This document shows, in pieces, positions 15,189 through 22,842 of a DNA stretch of 24,704 nucleotides (position 1 is the first letter of the stretch; the number at the start of each line of letters is the position of its first letter). This DNA comes from A37T11 sp964546645 (GTDB lineage: Bacteria; Bacteroidota; Bacteroidia; Sphingobacteriales; Sphingobacteriaceae). The notes beneath the pieces were generated by a model. That model was not told the DNA's origin. It was given only the letters and a program-made list of their open reading frames with translations, and searched no databases. The DNA lies in the NCBI GenBank assembly GCA_964546645.1, contig CAZJKM010000035.1:1-24704 (forward strand). The letters run 5' to 3'. The position numbers and the translations under genes are program-made.

Positions 15189-15836
15189 ATGATCGAACAG
15201 CAAACAGCGAACAGCAAACAGCGAAAAGCCGCTAACATAAAAATCTGTGGCATGACGGATCCGGATAATGCACAGCAGGTATTGGCACTGAAGCCACAGT
15301 ATATGGGATTCATTTTTTATGATCAGTCGAAGCGTTTCGTCGAAAGGAATAATCGAAGCTGGATACGGGACATCAGCGGGGTCATAAAGACAGGCGTTTT
15401 TGTGAATGCACCGGCAGAAGAGATACTGATCACAGCTCTTGACCTGAAGTTGGGAGCGTTACAGCTGCACGGGAATGAGTCGCCGGAAATGTGCAGGCAA
15501 CTGAAGGAAGATACGGGACTGCAACTGATCAAGGCATTTGGTATCAATAGTGATTTTAACTGGGATATACTAACCGCTTACCAACATGAGGTGGATTTTT
15601 TCCTGTTTGATACGCAATCTGTACAATATGGTGGCACGGGGAAAGTATTTGACTGGAACCTGCTGCATAGATACCAACTGGAAAAACCGTATTTCCTGAG
15701 CGGCGGCCTTAACCCCGACAACATCCAGGAGGCTTTGTTGCTGGACGACCGGCGTTTGTACGCGCTTGACCTGAACTCAGGGTTCGAAAAATCTCCAGGC
15801 ATCAAAAGTTTAGATCTATTAACAAAAATAGGGTAA
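15189..15836 (+). CDS. trpF: Phosphoribosylanthranilate isomerase
   Basis: A 215-residue TIM-barrel enzyme converting phosphoribosylanthranilate to the open-chain carboxyphenylamino deoxyribulose phosphate. IKICGMTDPDNA (17-28) contains the catalytic Cys20; the general-acid Asp lies in FFLFDTQ (near residue 137); and SGGLNPDN and LDLNSGFEKSPGIK form the phosphate-binding end. I chose ATG 15189, the only ATG before the KICG motif; the frame is also open from TTG 15168. The first 15 residues (MIEQQTANSKQRKAA) are not part of the normal enzyme and come from a 14-bp tandem repeat in the DNA (15194-15221). It is followed after 31 bases by trpB. Confidence 0.93.
   Translation: MIEQQTANSKQRKAANIKICGMTDPDNAQQVLALKPQYMGFIFYDQSKRFVERNNRSWIRDISGVIKTGVFVNAPAEEILITALDLKLGALQLHGNESPEMCRQLKEDTGLQLIKAFGINSDFNWDILTAYQHEVDFFLFDTQSVQYGGTGKVFDWNLLHRYQLEKPYFLSGGLNPDNIQEALLLDDRRLYALDLNSGFEKSPGIKSLDLLTKIG
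15194..15221 (+). repeat. 14-bp tandem repeat inside the 5' end of trpF
   Basis: Two exact copies of cgaacagcaaacag (15194-15207, 15208-15221) followed by a partial third (cgaaaagc). The unit is not a multiple of three, so the copies are read in different frames. It lies between the trpF ATG and the first conserved codon. Confidence 0.85.
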
Positions 15837-15860
15837 GGGAGTGCGCCATAACGCACCCCC
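15837..15860 (+). other. Hairpin between trpF and trpB
   Basis: GTGCG (15841-15845) pairs with CGCAC (15852-15856) around CCATAA, and GGG 15837-15839 can pair with CCC 15858-15860 past one mismatch. It starts right after the trpF stop and is followed by AGTTTTAATG, where ATG is the trpB start. The T-run is short, so it is at most a weak terminator; it could affect RNA processing or trpB translation. Confidence 0.55.
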
Positions 15861-15867
15861 AGTTTTA

Positions 15868-17058
15868 ATGAATATGGCAAATTATCACGTTAACGAGAAA
15901 GGGTACTATGGTGATTTCGGAGGGGCTTATATTCCCGAAATGCTATATCCCAATGTGGAAGAGCTCCGGCAGCGGTACCTGGAAATCATGCAGGAGACCA
16001 CATTCAAAGACGAGTTTGAACAATTATTGCGCGATTACGTAGGCCGGCCCTCCCCGCTGTACCCGGCACAACGGCTTTCTGAACGGTATGGCGCCAACAT
16101 CTTTCTGAAAAGAGAGGACCTGAACCACACGGGGGCGCATAAGATCAACAACACCATCGGACAAATCCTGTTAGCAGAGCGCCTGGGCAAAAAACGGATC
16201 ATCGCCGAAACCGGTGCCGGCCAGCACGGTGTGGCCACGGCGACCGTATGTGCGCTGAAAGGGCTGGAGTGTGTGGTATATATGGGTGAAATAGATATTG
16301 CCCGGCAGGCACCGAATGTGGTACGAATGAAAATGATGGGCGCTGAAGTGCGGGCCGCAACCTCCGGAAGCAAAACGCTGAAAGATGCCACCAATGAAGC
16401 ACTCCGCGACTGGATCAATAACCCCGTGGATACACACTATATTATCGGCTCAGTTGTGGGGCCCCACCCCTACCCGGATATGGTGGCCCGGTTTCAGTCG
16501 GTTATCTCGGCTGAAACCAGGAAGCAGCTGAAGGAAAAAACAGGCAATGAACTCCCGGATTATGTGCTGGCGTGCGTTGGAGGCGGCAGTAATGCGATTG
16601 GTATGTTTTATCATTTTCTGGATGATGAGTCGGTAAAGCTGGTGGCGGCAGAAGCTGCCGGAAAAGGCGTGGACAGCGGACACTCTGCAGCGACATCCGT
16701 TCTGGGCAAAGAAGGCGTTTTACATGGTAGCCGCACCATCCTTATGCAGACACCCGATGGACAGGTAGTGGAGCCGTATTCTATTTCCGCCGGACTGGAT
16801 TACCCGGGCATCGGTCCGCAGCACGCCTGGCTACACAAAGTGAAACGGGCGGAATACGTAAGCATTACGGATGATGAGGCAATGGAAGCCGGACTGCTGC
16901 TTACCCGCCTTGAAGGCATTATTCCGGCCATAGAAAGTGCCCACGCCCTGGCCCAACTGGAAAAAATGAACTTCAAACGTGACGAAAATGTGGTAGTGTG
17001 CCTTTCCGGCCGCGGTGATAAAGACCTGGACAATTATATGAAGTATTTCGGGTTTTAA
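15868..17058 (+). CDS. trpB: Tryptophan synthase beta chain
   Basis: A 396-residue PLP enzyme that joins indole and serine in the alpha2-beta2 tryptophan synthase complex. YHVNEKGYYGDFGGAYIPEM opens the conserved part, NHTGAHKINN (86-95) carries the PLP lysine K92, ETGAGQHG (114-121) is the catalytic loop, and CVGGGSNAIG (236-245) binds the cofactor phosphate. Length is normal. The frame is open from a GTG at 15841, but that lies inside the intergenic hairpin; ATG 15868 (MNMANYH) or ATG 15874 (MANYH) is more likely. It is followed by a 98-bp repeat-rich spacer before trpA, unusual because trpB and trpA are often closely coupled. Confidence 0.97.
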   Translation: MNMANYHVNEKGYYGDFGGAYIPEMLYPNVEELRQRYLEIMQETTFKDEFEQLLRDYVGRPSPLYPAQRLSERYGANIFLKREDLNHTGAHKINNTIGQILLAERLGKKRIIAETGAGQHGVATATVCALKGLECVVYMGEIDIARQAPNVVRMKMMGAEVRAATSGSKTLKDATNEALRDWINNPVDTHYIIGSVVGPHPYPDMVARFQSVISAETRKQLKEKTGNELPDYVLACVGGGSNAIGMFYHFLDDESVKLVAAEAAGKGVDSGHSAATSVLGKEGVLHGSRTILMQTPDGQVVEPYSISAGLDYPGIGPQHAWLHKVKRAEYVSITDDEAMEAGLLLTRLEGIIPAIESAHALAQLEKMNFKRDENVVVCLSGRGDKDLDNYMKYFGF

Positions 17059-17060
17059 CT

Positions 17061-17156
17061 GAGTGATGAATGATGAATGATGAGTTATAAATGATGACTG
17101 GCGACTGTTAAACTAACAACTGGCAACCACCGACTGACAACAAACAATAGCAAGAC
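17061..17156 (+). repeat. Repeat-rich spacer between trpB and trpA
   Basis: 17061-17097 is built from gatgaat/gatgagt words (gagtgatgaatgatgaatgatgag), matching the inverted-repeat arms at 7835-7899 and the reverse complement of 21181-21226. The second half repeats gactggcgactg, aactggcaac and cgactgacaac-like words. No promoter or hairpin stands out. Confidence 0.7.
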
Positions 17157-17930
17157 ATGAACAGGCTTAATACATTATTTAAAGATAAAAAAGGACAGCC
17201 CATCCTTTCCATTTATTATACGGCAGGATATCCTGCACTGGACAGCACACTGGACATTGCGGAAGCATTGGAAAAAGCCGGTGCTGATTTTCTGGAGATT
17301 GGTTTTCCCTACTCAGACCCCGTGGCAGACGGGCCAGTAATCCAGCATAGTTCAGAAGCAGCGCTACGCAACGGCATGACCCTCGAAGTGCTTTTCCGGC
17401 AGCTTCAGGATCTCCGAAAGCGGGTTTCCATTCCTATACTGCTGATGGGATACGTAAACCCGGTATTGCAATTTGGTGTAGAACGCTTCTGTGAAGCGTG
17501 TGCTGCTGTCGGCGTAGACGGCGTAATTGTACCTGACCTGCCCATGTATGAATACGAAGAACTGTATCGGGAAACATTTGAAAAATATGAGCTGAGTAAC
17601 ATTTTTCTGGTTACTCCACAGACATCAGAGGACCGCATCCGCAAGATTGACGGACTAACCACCGGCTTTATTTATTTGTTGTCTTCATCGGCGACTACAG
17701 GTAAAGATCTCTCATTATCCGAAAGTACAAATACCTATTTTTCACGTATAGCAGCGATGGATCTTCAGCATCCGGTCGTAATCGGCTTCGGTATCGGTAA
17801 CAGGGAGGCGTTTGAACAGGCCGTTCACCATGCAGACGGAGCCATTGTCGGAAGTGCTTTTGTCCGGTTGCTGGCGGAAGATAATTATATGAATAAAATA
17901 CCGGAGTTTATCAGCCGGTTCCGGCAATAA
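17157..17930 (+). CDS. trpA: Tryptophan synthase alpha chain
   Basis: A 257-residue TIM-barrel subunit that cleaves indole-glycerol phosphate and channels indole to TrpB. The catalytic acid pair is visible as E47 in DFLEIGFPYSDP and D58 in VADGPVIQ. VDGVIVPDLP carries the conserved loop, and GFGIGNREAF and GAIVGSAFV form the phosphate-binding end. Length matches the family. It starts at ATG 17157. It is the last trp gene here; the kinase downstream starts 71 bases later and probably has its own promoter. Confidence 0.97.
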   Translation: MNRLNTLFKDKKGQPILSIYYTAGYPALDSTLDIAEALEKAGADFLEIGFPYSDPVADGPVIQHSSEAALRNGMTLEVLFRQLQDLRKRVSIPILLMGYVNPVLQFGVERFCEACAAVGVDGVIVPDLPMYEYEELYRETFEKYELSNIFLVTPQTSEDRIRKIDGLTTGFIYLLSSSATTGKDLSLSESTNTYFSRIAAMDLQHPVVIGFGIGNREAFEQAVHHADGAIVGSAFVRLLAEDNYMNKIPEFISRFRQ

Positions 17931-17964
17931 CCTTTTAGCTTTCCCGCAAGGCATATTTTTTGCG

Positions 17965-17972
17965 TATATTTA
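17965..17972 (+). promoter_or_regulatory. Possible -7 box for the hybrid kinase
   Basis: TATATTTA matches TAnnTTTG at 7 of 8 positions, giving a predicted start near 17978 and a 24-base leader to ATG 18002. This would exclude the TTG at 17960 as start. No clear -33 element. Confidence 0.35.
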
Positions 17973-18001
17973 CCCATAGATATGCGGATTATATCGTTAA
18001 T

Positions 18002-20527
18002 ATGCCGGACAATAAAAAGGAAGTAACAGGTAGCGTACGCAGAAAAGTGATTTTTGTGTTCCTCTGCTGTTGTGCCGCACTGGTACTGGCCTGGCTTACC
18101 AGTCGCGTAGCGTTCCGCGAAATGCTGGATACGGTGGACAGCATTTCGACGCCGGATGTTAAACTGGGCCTGGTCAGTAAGGTAAGCCGCGATATTATGC
18201 AGCTTGATCAGTTGCAGCGGTCACAGGCACTACTGAATAGCCGGGCTTCTTATCAAAGTTTCAACACGGAATCAGCCGCTATTTCCCGTTCGCTCGACTC
18301 GCTGATCAGTCATTATCATGGAAATGAGGTGCAGATCCGGCGGATAGACTCTATCAGGACCCTACTGAAGCGGCGCGACCGGTTATTTGATGAATACATC
18401 AAAGTACGGCAGAAATTGGTAAGCGGCGAAGGGTTTGCCGAGCAACTGAGCTCACTGAACAGCCTGATTTATCTGCCTGCGCAGGACAGTACCGTGGTTA
18501 CAACGGAAAAAAAGATCAGCTCATCAACTACCATAGCCGCGACCAAAGAGGAAGAAGACGAACGCGGATTTTTAGCCCGTGTTTTTGGCGGAAGAAAGAA
18601 AAAACAGACGCCCCCTGAAGAACGGCAGACGATACGTGAAGAGATACAGGTAACAATAGACAGTATCGGCAGATTGAGGAACGACAGTGCTATTGCACAG
18701 ATCGACAGCACCATGCAGGAAATCCGTGAAAACCAACGGAGACAGAGTGAAACGTTCATTACCCGTGAAATAGAACTGACCCTGGCCGGCAACGCGCTGA
18801 TCAGTACCATGCTGAATATATTGCAAATCGTAGAGAACGAGGCGATGAAACAGCTGATGGCTGACAACGAGCAGGCCCGGAACGTAGTCAGCCAAAACGT
18901 TATGCGCTTGACTATTATCATCCTGAGCTTCTTTTTCATCATTTCCATACTCATCTATCTGACATTGACGGATATCCGGCGGAGCAATGCTAACCGAAAA
19001 GCACTCGAACAGGCCAAGGAAGAAGCCGAATATCACGGCATGGCCAAACAACGTTTCCTTTCCAATATGAGCCATGAGTTGCGAACCCCTTTGCAATCCA
19101 TTATCGGCTATACCGAGCAGCTACGGCAGGAGGATAATTATGATCCGGAGAAAGTGGAAATTATTCACCAGTCATCCGAACATTTGCTGCAGATTGTTAA
19201 TGAGATACTGGACTATAATCGTATCACCTCCGGTAAAATCATCCTCAATAACCAACCTTTTTCCATCCATCAGGTGCTGAATGAGGTCATAGCTGTTATG
19301 CGTTCACACGCAGAAAAAAAGCAGCTGAAGCTGGAACAGAACAGGCGCATCGCAGGATCCGGCTTTGTAAACGGCGATGCTTTCCGAATCAGACAACTGT
19401 TGTTCAACCTGCTGAGCAATGCCATCAAATTCACGGAGGCAGGTTCCGTGACGTTGAATATCAGTTCAGCGGTATACGGCAACCGGACACAACTGAATCT
19501 GGTGGTAAAGGATACAGGACCGGGTATCGCACCGGCCGATATAGAACGTATATTTAACGAATTCGAACAGGCGGAGAATGCGGATTCGGGTGTTCATTTC
19601 GGCAGCGGTCTGGGGCTGAGTATTGTAAAAACAATCTGTGAGAGCATGCAGGGTTCCGTAGAGGTGAAGAGCAAACCCGGATACGGAGCTGCTTTTCATA
19701 CCAGTCTGTTGCTGGAAACAGCGGAAGAAACTGACAATACCGCGCTTACAACAGCTGCAGACACGCCGATCGTGCTGCTGCCATCCGAAAGCACTGTATG
19801 GATAGTGGATGACGACCGGTTTATCCTGTCACTTTGCCAGACCATTCTGAATAAATATCATATCAGACATCGTTGTTTTTCTTCACCGAACGAGGTGCTT
19901 ACAGCGAAGGTACCTGCAGGATTGCACCGTATATTGTTGGATATACGCCTTCCAGGCAAGAGCGGGCTGGAATTATGTAAAGAACTACGGTTAAAAGTAC
20001 CCTCCGATACCGGGGTCATCGCATTCACGGCCCAGGTCATGCCTGAGGAACGGGAGAAATTATTGAAACAGGGGTTTGACGGAATGCTGCTGAAACCGTT
20101 TAAAGAATCTGAATTGCTGCAGGCCATAGGCGCACAAACAACCTCCGCTTATGGCGGAAAAAATACGGCAACACAAAGTGTGACAGAACAGATTGATCTT
20201 GAAAAAATACGTCAGCTAACCTATGGCGACGAACAACAGCTCAGGCGTATACTGAATCTGTATATCACAGATACCAACGCGGATTTGGCGACACTCAATA
20301 ACTGTTTTGCTCACTCAGACTGGGAAAATTGTGCACTGATCCTGCATCGTATGGCCGGCCGTACCGGTCTTATTGGCAATAACAAACTGGCCTTCACCCT
20401 TCGAAAACTGGAAATAGACACCAGAAACGGCACACCTCCGTCACCGGAAACAATGTCCGCACTTACCCGTGACATCGAATCATTGCTTGGTTTCCTGAAG
20501 CAAGAAAATTCAATTTTTGTTTTGTAA
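18002..20527 (+). CDS. Hybrid sensor histidine kinase with receiver and HPt domains
   Basis: An 841-residue membrane kinase holding three phosphorelay modules. TM1 is at about 15-33 (VIFVFLCCCAALVLAWL), an extracytoplasmic helical sensor region covers about 34-300 (including a lysine/arginine patch RVFGGRKKKQ), and TM2 is at about 303-322 (LTIIILSFFFIISILIYL). Then HisKA with SHELRTP and H358, HATPase with NAIKFTEAG, DTGPGIAP and GSGLGLSIVK, a receiver with DDD near 604 and phospho-acceptor D647 (LLDIRLPG), and an HPt domain with H782 (ILHRMAGRTG). The sensor matches no family I recognise. I preferred ATG 18002 over the upstream TTG. The signal can therefore pass from H358 to D647 to H782 and on to a separate regulator, possibly the sigma-54 activator at 22838. 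Confidence 0.93.
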   Translation: MPDNKKEVTGSVRRKVIFVFLCCCAALVLAWLTSRVAFREMLDTVDSISTPDVKLGLVSKVSRDIMQLDQLQRSQALLNSRASYQSFNTESAAISRSLDSLISHYHGNEVQIRRIDSIRTLLKRRDRLFDEYIKVRQKLVSGEGFAEQLSSLNSLIYLPAQDSTVVTTEKKISSSTTIAATKEEEDERGFLARVFGGRKKKQTPPEERQTIREEIQVTIDSIGRLRNDSAIAQIDSTMQEIRENQRRQSETFITREIELTLAGNALISTMLNILQIVENEAMKQLMADNEQARNVVSQNVMRLTIIILSFFFIISILIYLTLTDIRRSNANRKALEQAKEEAEYHGMAKQRFLSNMSHELRTPLQSIIGYTEQLRQEDNYDPEKVEIIHQSSEHLLQIVNEILDYNRITSGKIILNNQPFSIHQVLNEVIAVMRSHAEKKQLKLEQNRRIAGSGFVNGDAFRIRQLLFNLLSNAIKFTEAGSVTLNISSAVYGNRTQLNLVVKDTGPGIAPADIERIFNEFEQAENADSGVHFGSGLGLSIVKTICESMQGSVEVKSKPGYGAAFHTSLLLETAEETDNTALTTAADTPIVLLPSESTVWIVDDDRFILSLCQTILNKYHIRHRCFSSPNEVLTAKVPAGLHRILLDIRLPGKSGLELCKELRLKVPSDTGVIAFTAQVMPEEREKLLKQGFDGMLLKPFKESELLQAIGAQTTSAYGGKNTATQSVTEQIDLEKIRQLTYGDEQQLRRILNLYITDTNADLATLNNCFAHSDWENCALILHRMAGRTGLIGNNKLAFTLRKLEIDTRNGTPPSPETMSALTRDIESLLGFLKQENSIFVL

Positions 20528-20552
20528 CATTTACGTAAAATAGGTATCTTAC
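20521..20552 (+). promoter_or_regulatory. Candidate promoter of the NfeD-like/flotillin pair
   Basis: TTTG at 20521-20524 and TATCTTAC at 20545-20552 are 20 bases apart, fitting the Bacteroidota -33/-7 layout with two mismatches in the -7 box. It overlaps the kinase stop codon and predicts a leader of about 18 bases before ATG 20576. Confidence 0.4.
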
Positions 20553-20575
20553 TTCCATAAACTAACGCTGTAATT

Positions 20576-21160
20576 ATGTTGTTAACGATAGCCAGCTGGT
20601 GGCAATCCATGGAAGTTCTGGAGAAAACATTCTGGGTGATCGCACTTCTGTTTTCTTTTCTGTTCATTGTGCAGACTATTATGTCCTTTTTAGGCGGGGA
20701 TGAAGGAGCATTCGGTGATGCCGATGACTATGTGGACAGCGATGACGGGATCGACCAGCAGTTTTTTACCATTAAGAATTTTATTACCTTCTTCAGCATC
20801 TTTGGCTGGATAGGATTGGCTTGTATGAAAAGCGGACTGCCTGTCTGGCAGGTGATCATCTGGTCGTTACTGGGTGGCGTTGGTGCAGTAGCGCTGATGA
20901 TGTTCCTTTTTACCCGGATGTCAAAAATGCGGGCCAGCGGAACAATGGATATCCGCAAAGCACTCCATCAGCAGGCAGAAACCTATCTGAGCATCCCGCC
21001 ATCACGGGGGGGCTATGGGAAGGTACATATACGACTGCAGGGCTCACTGCGCGAAATGAGGGCCTTAACGGATGATGAAACGATGATCCCTACAGGGAAA
21101 CCGGTAACCGTGATCGGCATTATCAATGAAAGTATTCTTTTAGTCACGGGCAAACAATAA
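20576..21160 (+). CDS. NfeD/YuaF-like membrane protein
   Basis: A 194-residue integral membrane protein with three hydrophobic helices (about 18-39, 68-88, 90-112), an acidic loop between the first two (GDEGAFGDADDYVDSDDGID read in order), and a C-terminal soluble beta domain (about 130-192) with GYGKVHIRLQGSLREMRAL and GKPVTVIGIINESILLV that fits the OB fold of NfeD-type proteins. Such proteins are encoded next to flotillins (yuaF-yuaG in Bacillus, yqiJ-yqiK in E. coli) and are thought to act with them in membrane microdomains. Here the flotillin gene follows after a 69-base repeat-rich spacer. No protease domain is present, so it is the short NfeD type. It starts at ATG 20576. Confidence 0.75.
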   Translation: MLLTIASWWQSMEVLEKTFWVIALLFSFLFIVQTIMSFLGGDEGAFGDADDYVDSDDGIDQQFFTIKNFITFFSIFGWIGLACMKSGLPVWQVIIWSLLGGVGAVALMMFLFTRMSKMRASGTMDIRKALHQQAETYLSIPPSRGGYGKVHIRLQGSLREMRALTDDETMIPTGKPVTVIGIINESILLVTGKQ

Positions 21161-21180
21161 ACAACTATCATAAACTAATC

Positions 21181-21226
21181 CATCATTCATAACTTAACAT
21201 TCATCACTCATCATTCATAACTTAAC
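21181..21226 (+). repeat. 18-bp direct repeat before the flotillin gene
   Basis: catcattcataacttaac occurs exactly at 21181-21198 and 21209-21226, 28 bases apart, with related words (cattcatcactcat) between. On the opposite strand the words read atgatgaatg/gagt as in the repeats at 7835-7899 and 17061-17097. Confidence 0.8.
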
Positions 21227-21229
21227 TCA

Positions 21230-22789
21230 ATGGAATATCTTTTAATAGCAATTGTCATCGTAGTTATACTGGTATTCGTACTGGTTATATCCATGTTCCG
21301 GCGTTATAAACGCTGTCCGTCAGACCGTATACTCGTTGTTTACGGTAAAGTAGGTAATGAAAAGGAAGGCTCACGTACGGCAAAATGCATTCATGGCGGT
21401 GCAGCCTTTATATGGCCGGTGTTTCAGGACTATTCTTTTCTTGACCTCACACCTATATCTATCGAAGTCAACCTCACCAGTGCACTGAGTAAACAGAACA
21501 TCCGGGTGGACGTACCGTCCCGTTTTACGGTGGGTATCTCCACGGAACCCGTCGTGATGCAGAATGCGGCCGAGCGGCTGTTAGGAATGCAGCGTCCCCA
21601 GGTACATGAGCTCGCTAAAGATATCATTCTCGGACAAATGCGTCTGGTGGTGGCCATGATGGATATTGAGGAAATTAACAACAACCGCGATAAGTTCCTG
21701 CACAACATTGCCAGCAATGTAGAGGCCGAGCTCAACAAAATCGGTCTCAAGATGATCAACGTAAACGTTACGGACATTAAGGACGAAAGCGGGTATATCG
21801 ATGCATTGGGTAAGGAGGCGGCCGCTAAAGCCATTAATGAAGCCAAAATACGTGTGGCTGAACAAGAGCGGCTCGGGGATGTCGGTAAAACAGAAGCCGA
21901 GAAAGAACGTGATATCAAAGTGTCACAAATGCTGCGGGACCGGGACACCGAGGTAGCTACTGCTGAAAAAGATCGTGAAATTCTGATCGCCGGTGCACAC
22001 CGGGACGAGAATATTGGTAAAGCGGAGGCAGAGCGGGATACCCGGGTACGCATGGCTGATGCCAATGCCATCGCCGTGCAGGGAGAAAACCTTTCCAAAA
22101 TACAGATTGCTACCTCTGACGCGGAACGGCGCGAAAAAGAGGCCGAAGCCCTACGTATAGCTACTGCAGCCGAAAAAGTACAACAGGCCAAAGCACTGGA
22201 AGAAGCTTACAAAGCAGAGCAAAGTGCCGAAAATGCACGTGCAGAGCGCGACCGCGCCGCACAGAACGCGTCTATCGTGGTGGGCGCTGAGATACAGAAA
22301 CAAAAGCTTATCATTGAAGCGCAGGCAGAAGCCGAGCAGCTCCGCGAGAAAGCACGTGGTGAAGCGGATGCCACTTTTGCCAAACTGGAAGCCGAAGCCC
22401 GCGGTATGTATGAGATACTGACGAAACAGGCAGAAGGCCTGGAGCGCATCGTGAAGTCTGCGGGCAATGATCCTAAAGATGCGGTACTGTTGCTGATTAC
22501 CGATAAATTGCCGGAACTGGTACGATTGCAGACAGAAGCCATTAAGAATATTAAAATTGATAAGGTCACGGTTTGGGACAGCGGTAATAACGGCGAAGAC
22601 AGCAAGAATTCAACAGCTAATTTTGTATCCGGTTTATATAAATCCGTTCCGCCATTGAAAGACCTATTCGATATGGCTGGCATGGCACTGCCTGATTACC
22701 TGGGCAAAGCGGTAGAAGGCAACAGCAATATACCCAAAAGACCTTCGGGAGGTTCCGATAATATCCAGGATGCCGAAGTGGTGAAATAA
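21230..22789 (+). CDS. Flotillin family protein (FloT/YuaG/YqiK-like)
   Basis: A 519-residue membrane-scaffold protein. One N-terminal membrane helix (about 3-24, LLIAIVIVVILVFVLVISM) is followed by an SPFH/prohibitin domain (about 25-195, with CIHGGAAFIWPVFQ, VDVPSRFTVGIST and LNKIGLKMINVNVTDIKD) and a long coiled coil (about 200-430) rich in Ala-Glu repeats such as EAEKERD, EAEAL, AEAEQLREKARGEAD that is typical of flotillins. Flotillins form oligomers in lipid-ordered membrane patches and influence signalling, secretion and protein turnover. Length fits FloT (about 510). The upstream NfeD-like gene is the usual partner. It starts at ATG 21230 and converges with the sigma-54 activator across a shared terminator. 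Confidence 0.92.
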   Translation: MEYLLIAIVIVVILVFVLVISMFRRYKRCPSDRILVVYGKVGNEKEGSRTAKCIHGGAAFIWPVFQDYSFLDLTPISIEVNLTSALSKQNIRVDVPSRFTVGISTEPVVMQNAAERLLGMQRPQVHELAKDIILGQMRLVVAMMDIEEINNNRDKFLHNIASNVEAELNKIGLKMINVNVTDIKDESGYIDALGKEAAAKAINEAKIRVAEQERLGDVGKTEAEKERDIKVSQMLRDRDTEVATAEKDREILIAGAHRDENIGKAEAERDTRVRMADANAIAVQGENLSKIQIATSDAERREKEAEALRIATAAEKVQQAKALEEAYKAEQSAENARAERDRAAQNASIVVGAEIQKQKLIIEAQAEAEQLREKARGEADATFAKLEAEARGMYEILTKQAEGLERIVKSAGNDPKDAVLLLITDKLPELVRLQTEAIKNIKIDKVTVWDSGNNGEDSKNSTANFVSGLYKSVPPLKDLFDMAGMALPDYLGKAVEGNSNIPKRPSGGSDNIQDAEVVK

Positions 22790-22799
22790 CCATCACCGG

Positions 22800-22842
22800 A
22801 ATAAATAAAAAGAGCGGACCGGGTCCGCTCTTTTTATTTATT
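22800..22842. terminator. Bidirectional terminator between flotillin and sigma-54 activator genes
   Basis: A perfect 21-bp inverted repeat (22800-22820 with 22822-22842) with core GAGCGGACC/GGTCCGCTC and A-runs before and T-runs after on both strands. It lies between converging genes and overlaps the last bases of the activator's stop codon (22838-22840), so it can end transcripts from both sides. Confidence 0.95.

Noticed and set aside
15841..15867. GTG start for trpB
   Set aside because: The added codons fall in the hairpin right after the trpF stop and encode residues not found in TrpB; ATG 15868 or 15874 agrees with the usual start.
21181..21226. Possible CRISPR or iteron array before the flotillin gene
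   Set aside because: Only two 18-bp copies with a 10-base spacer are present, spacers are not unique sequences of constant length, and no cas or replication gene is nearby.
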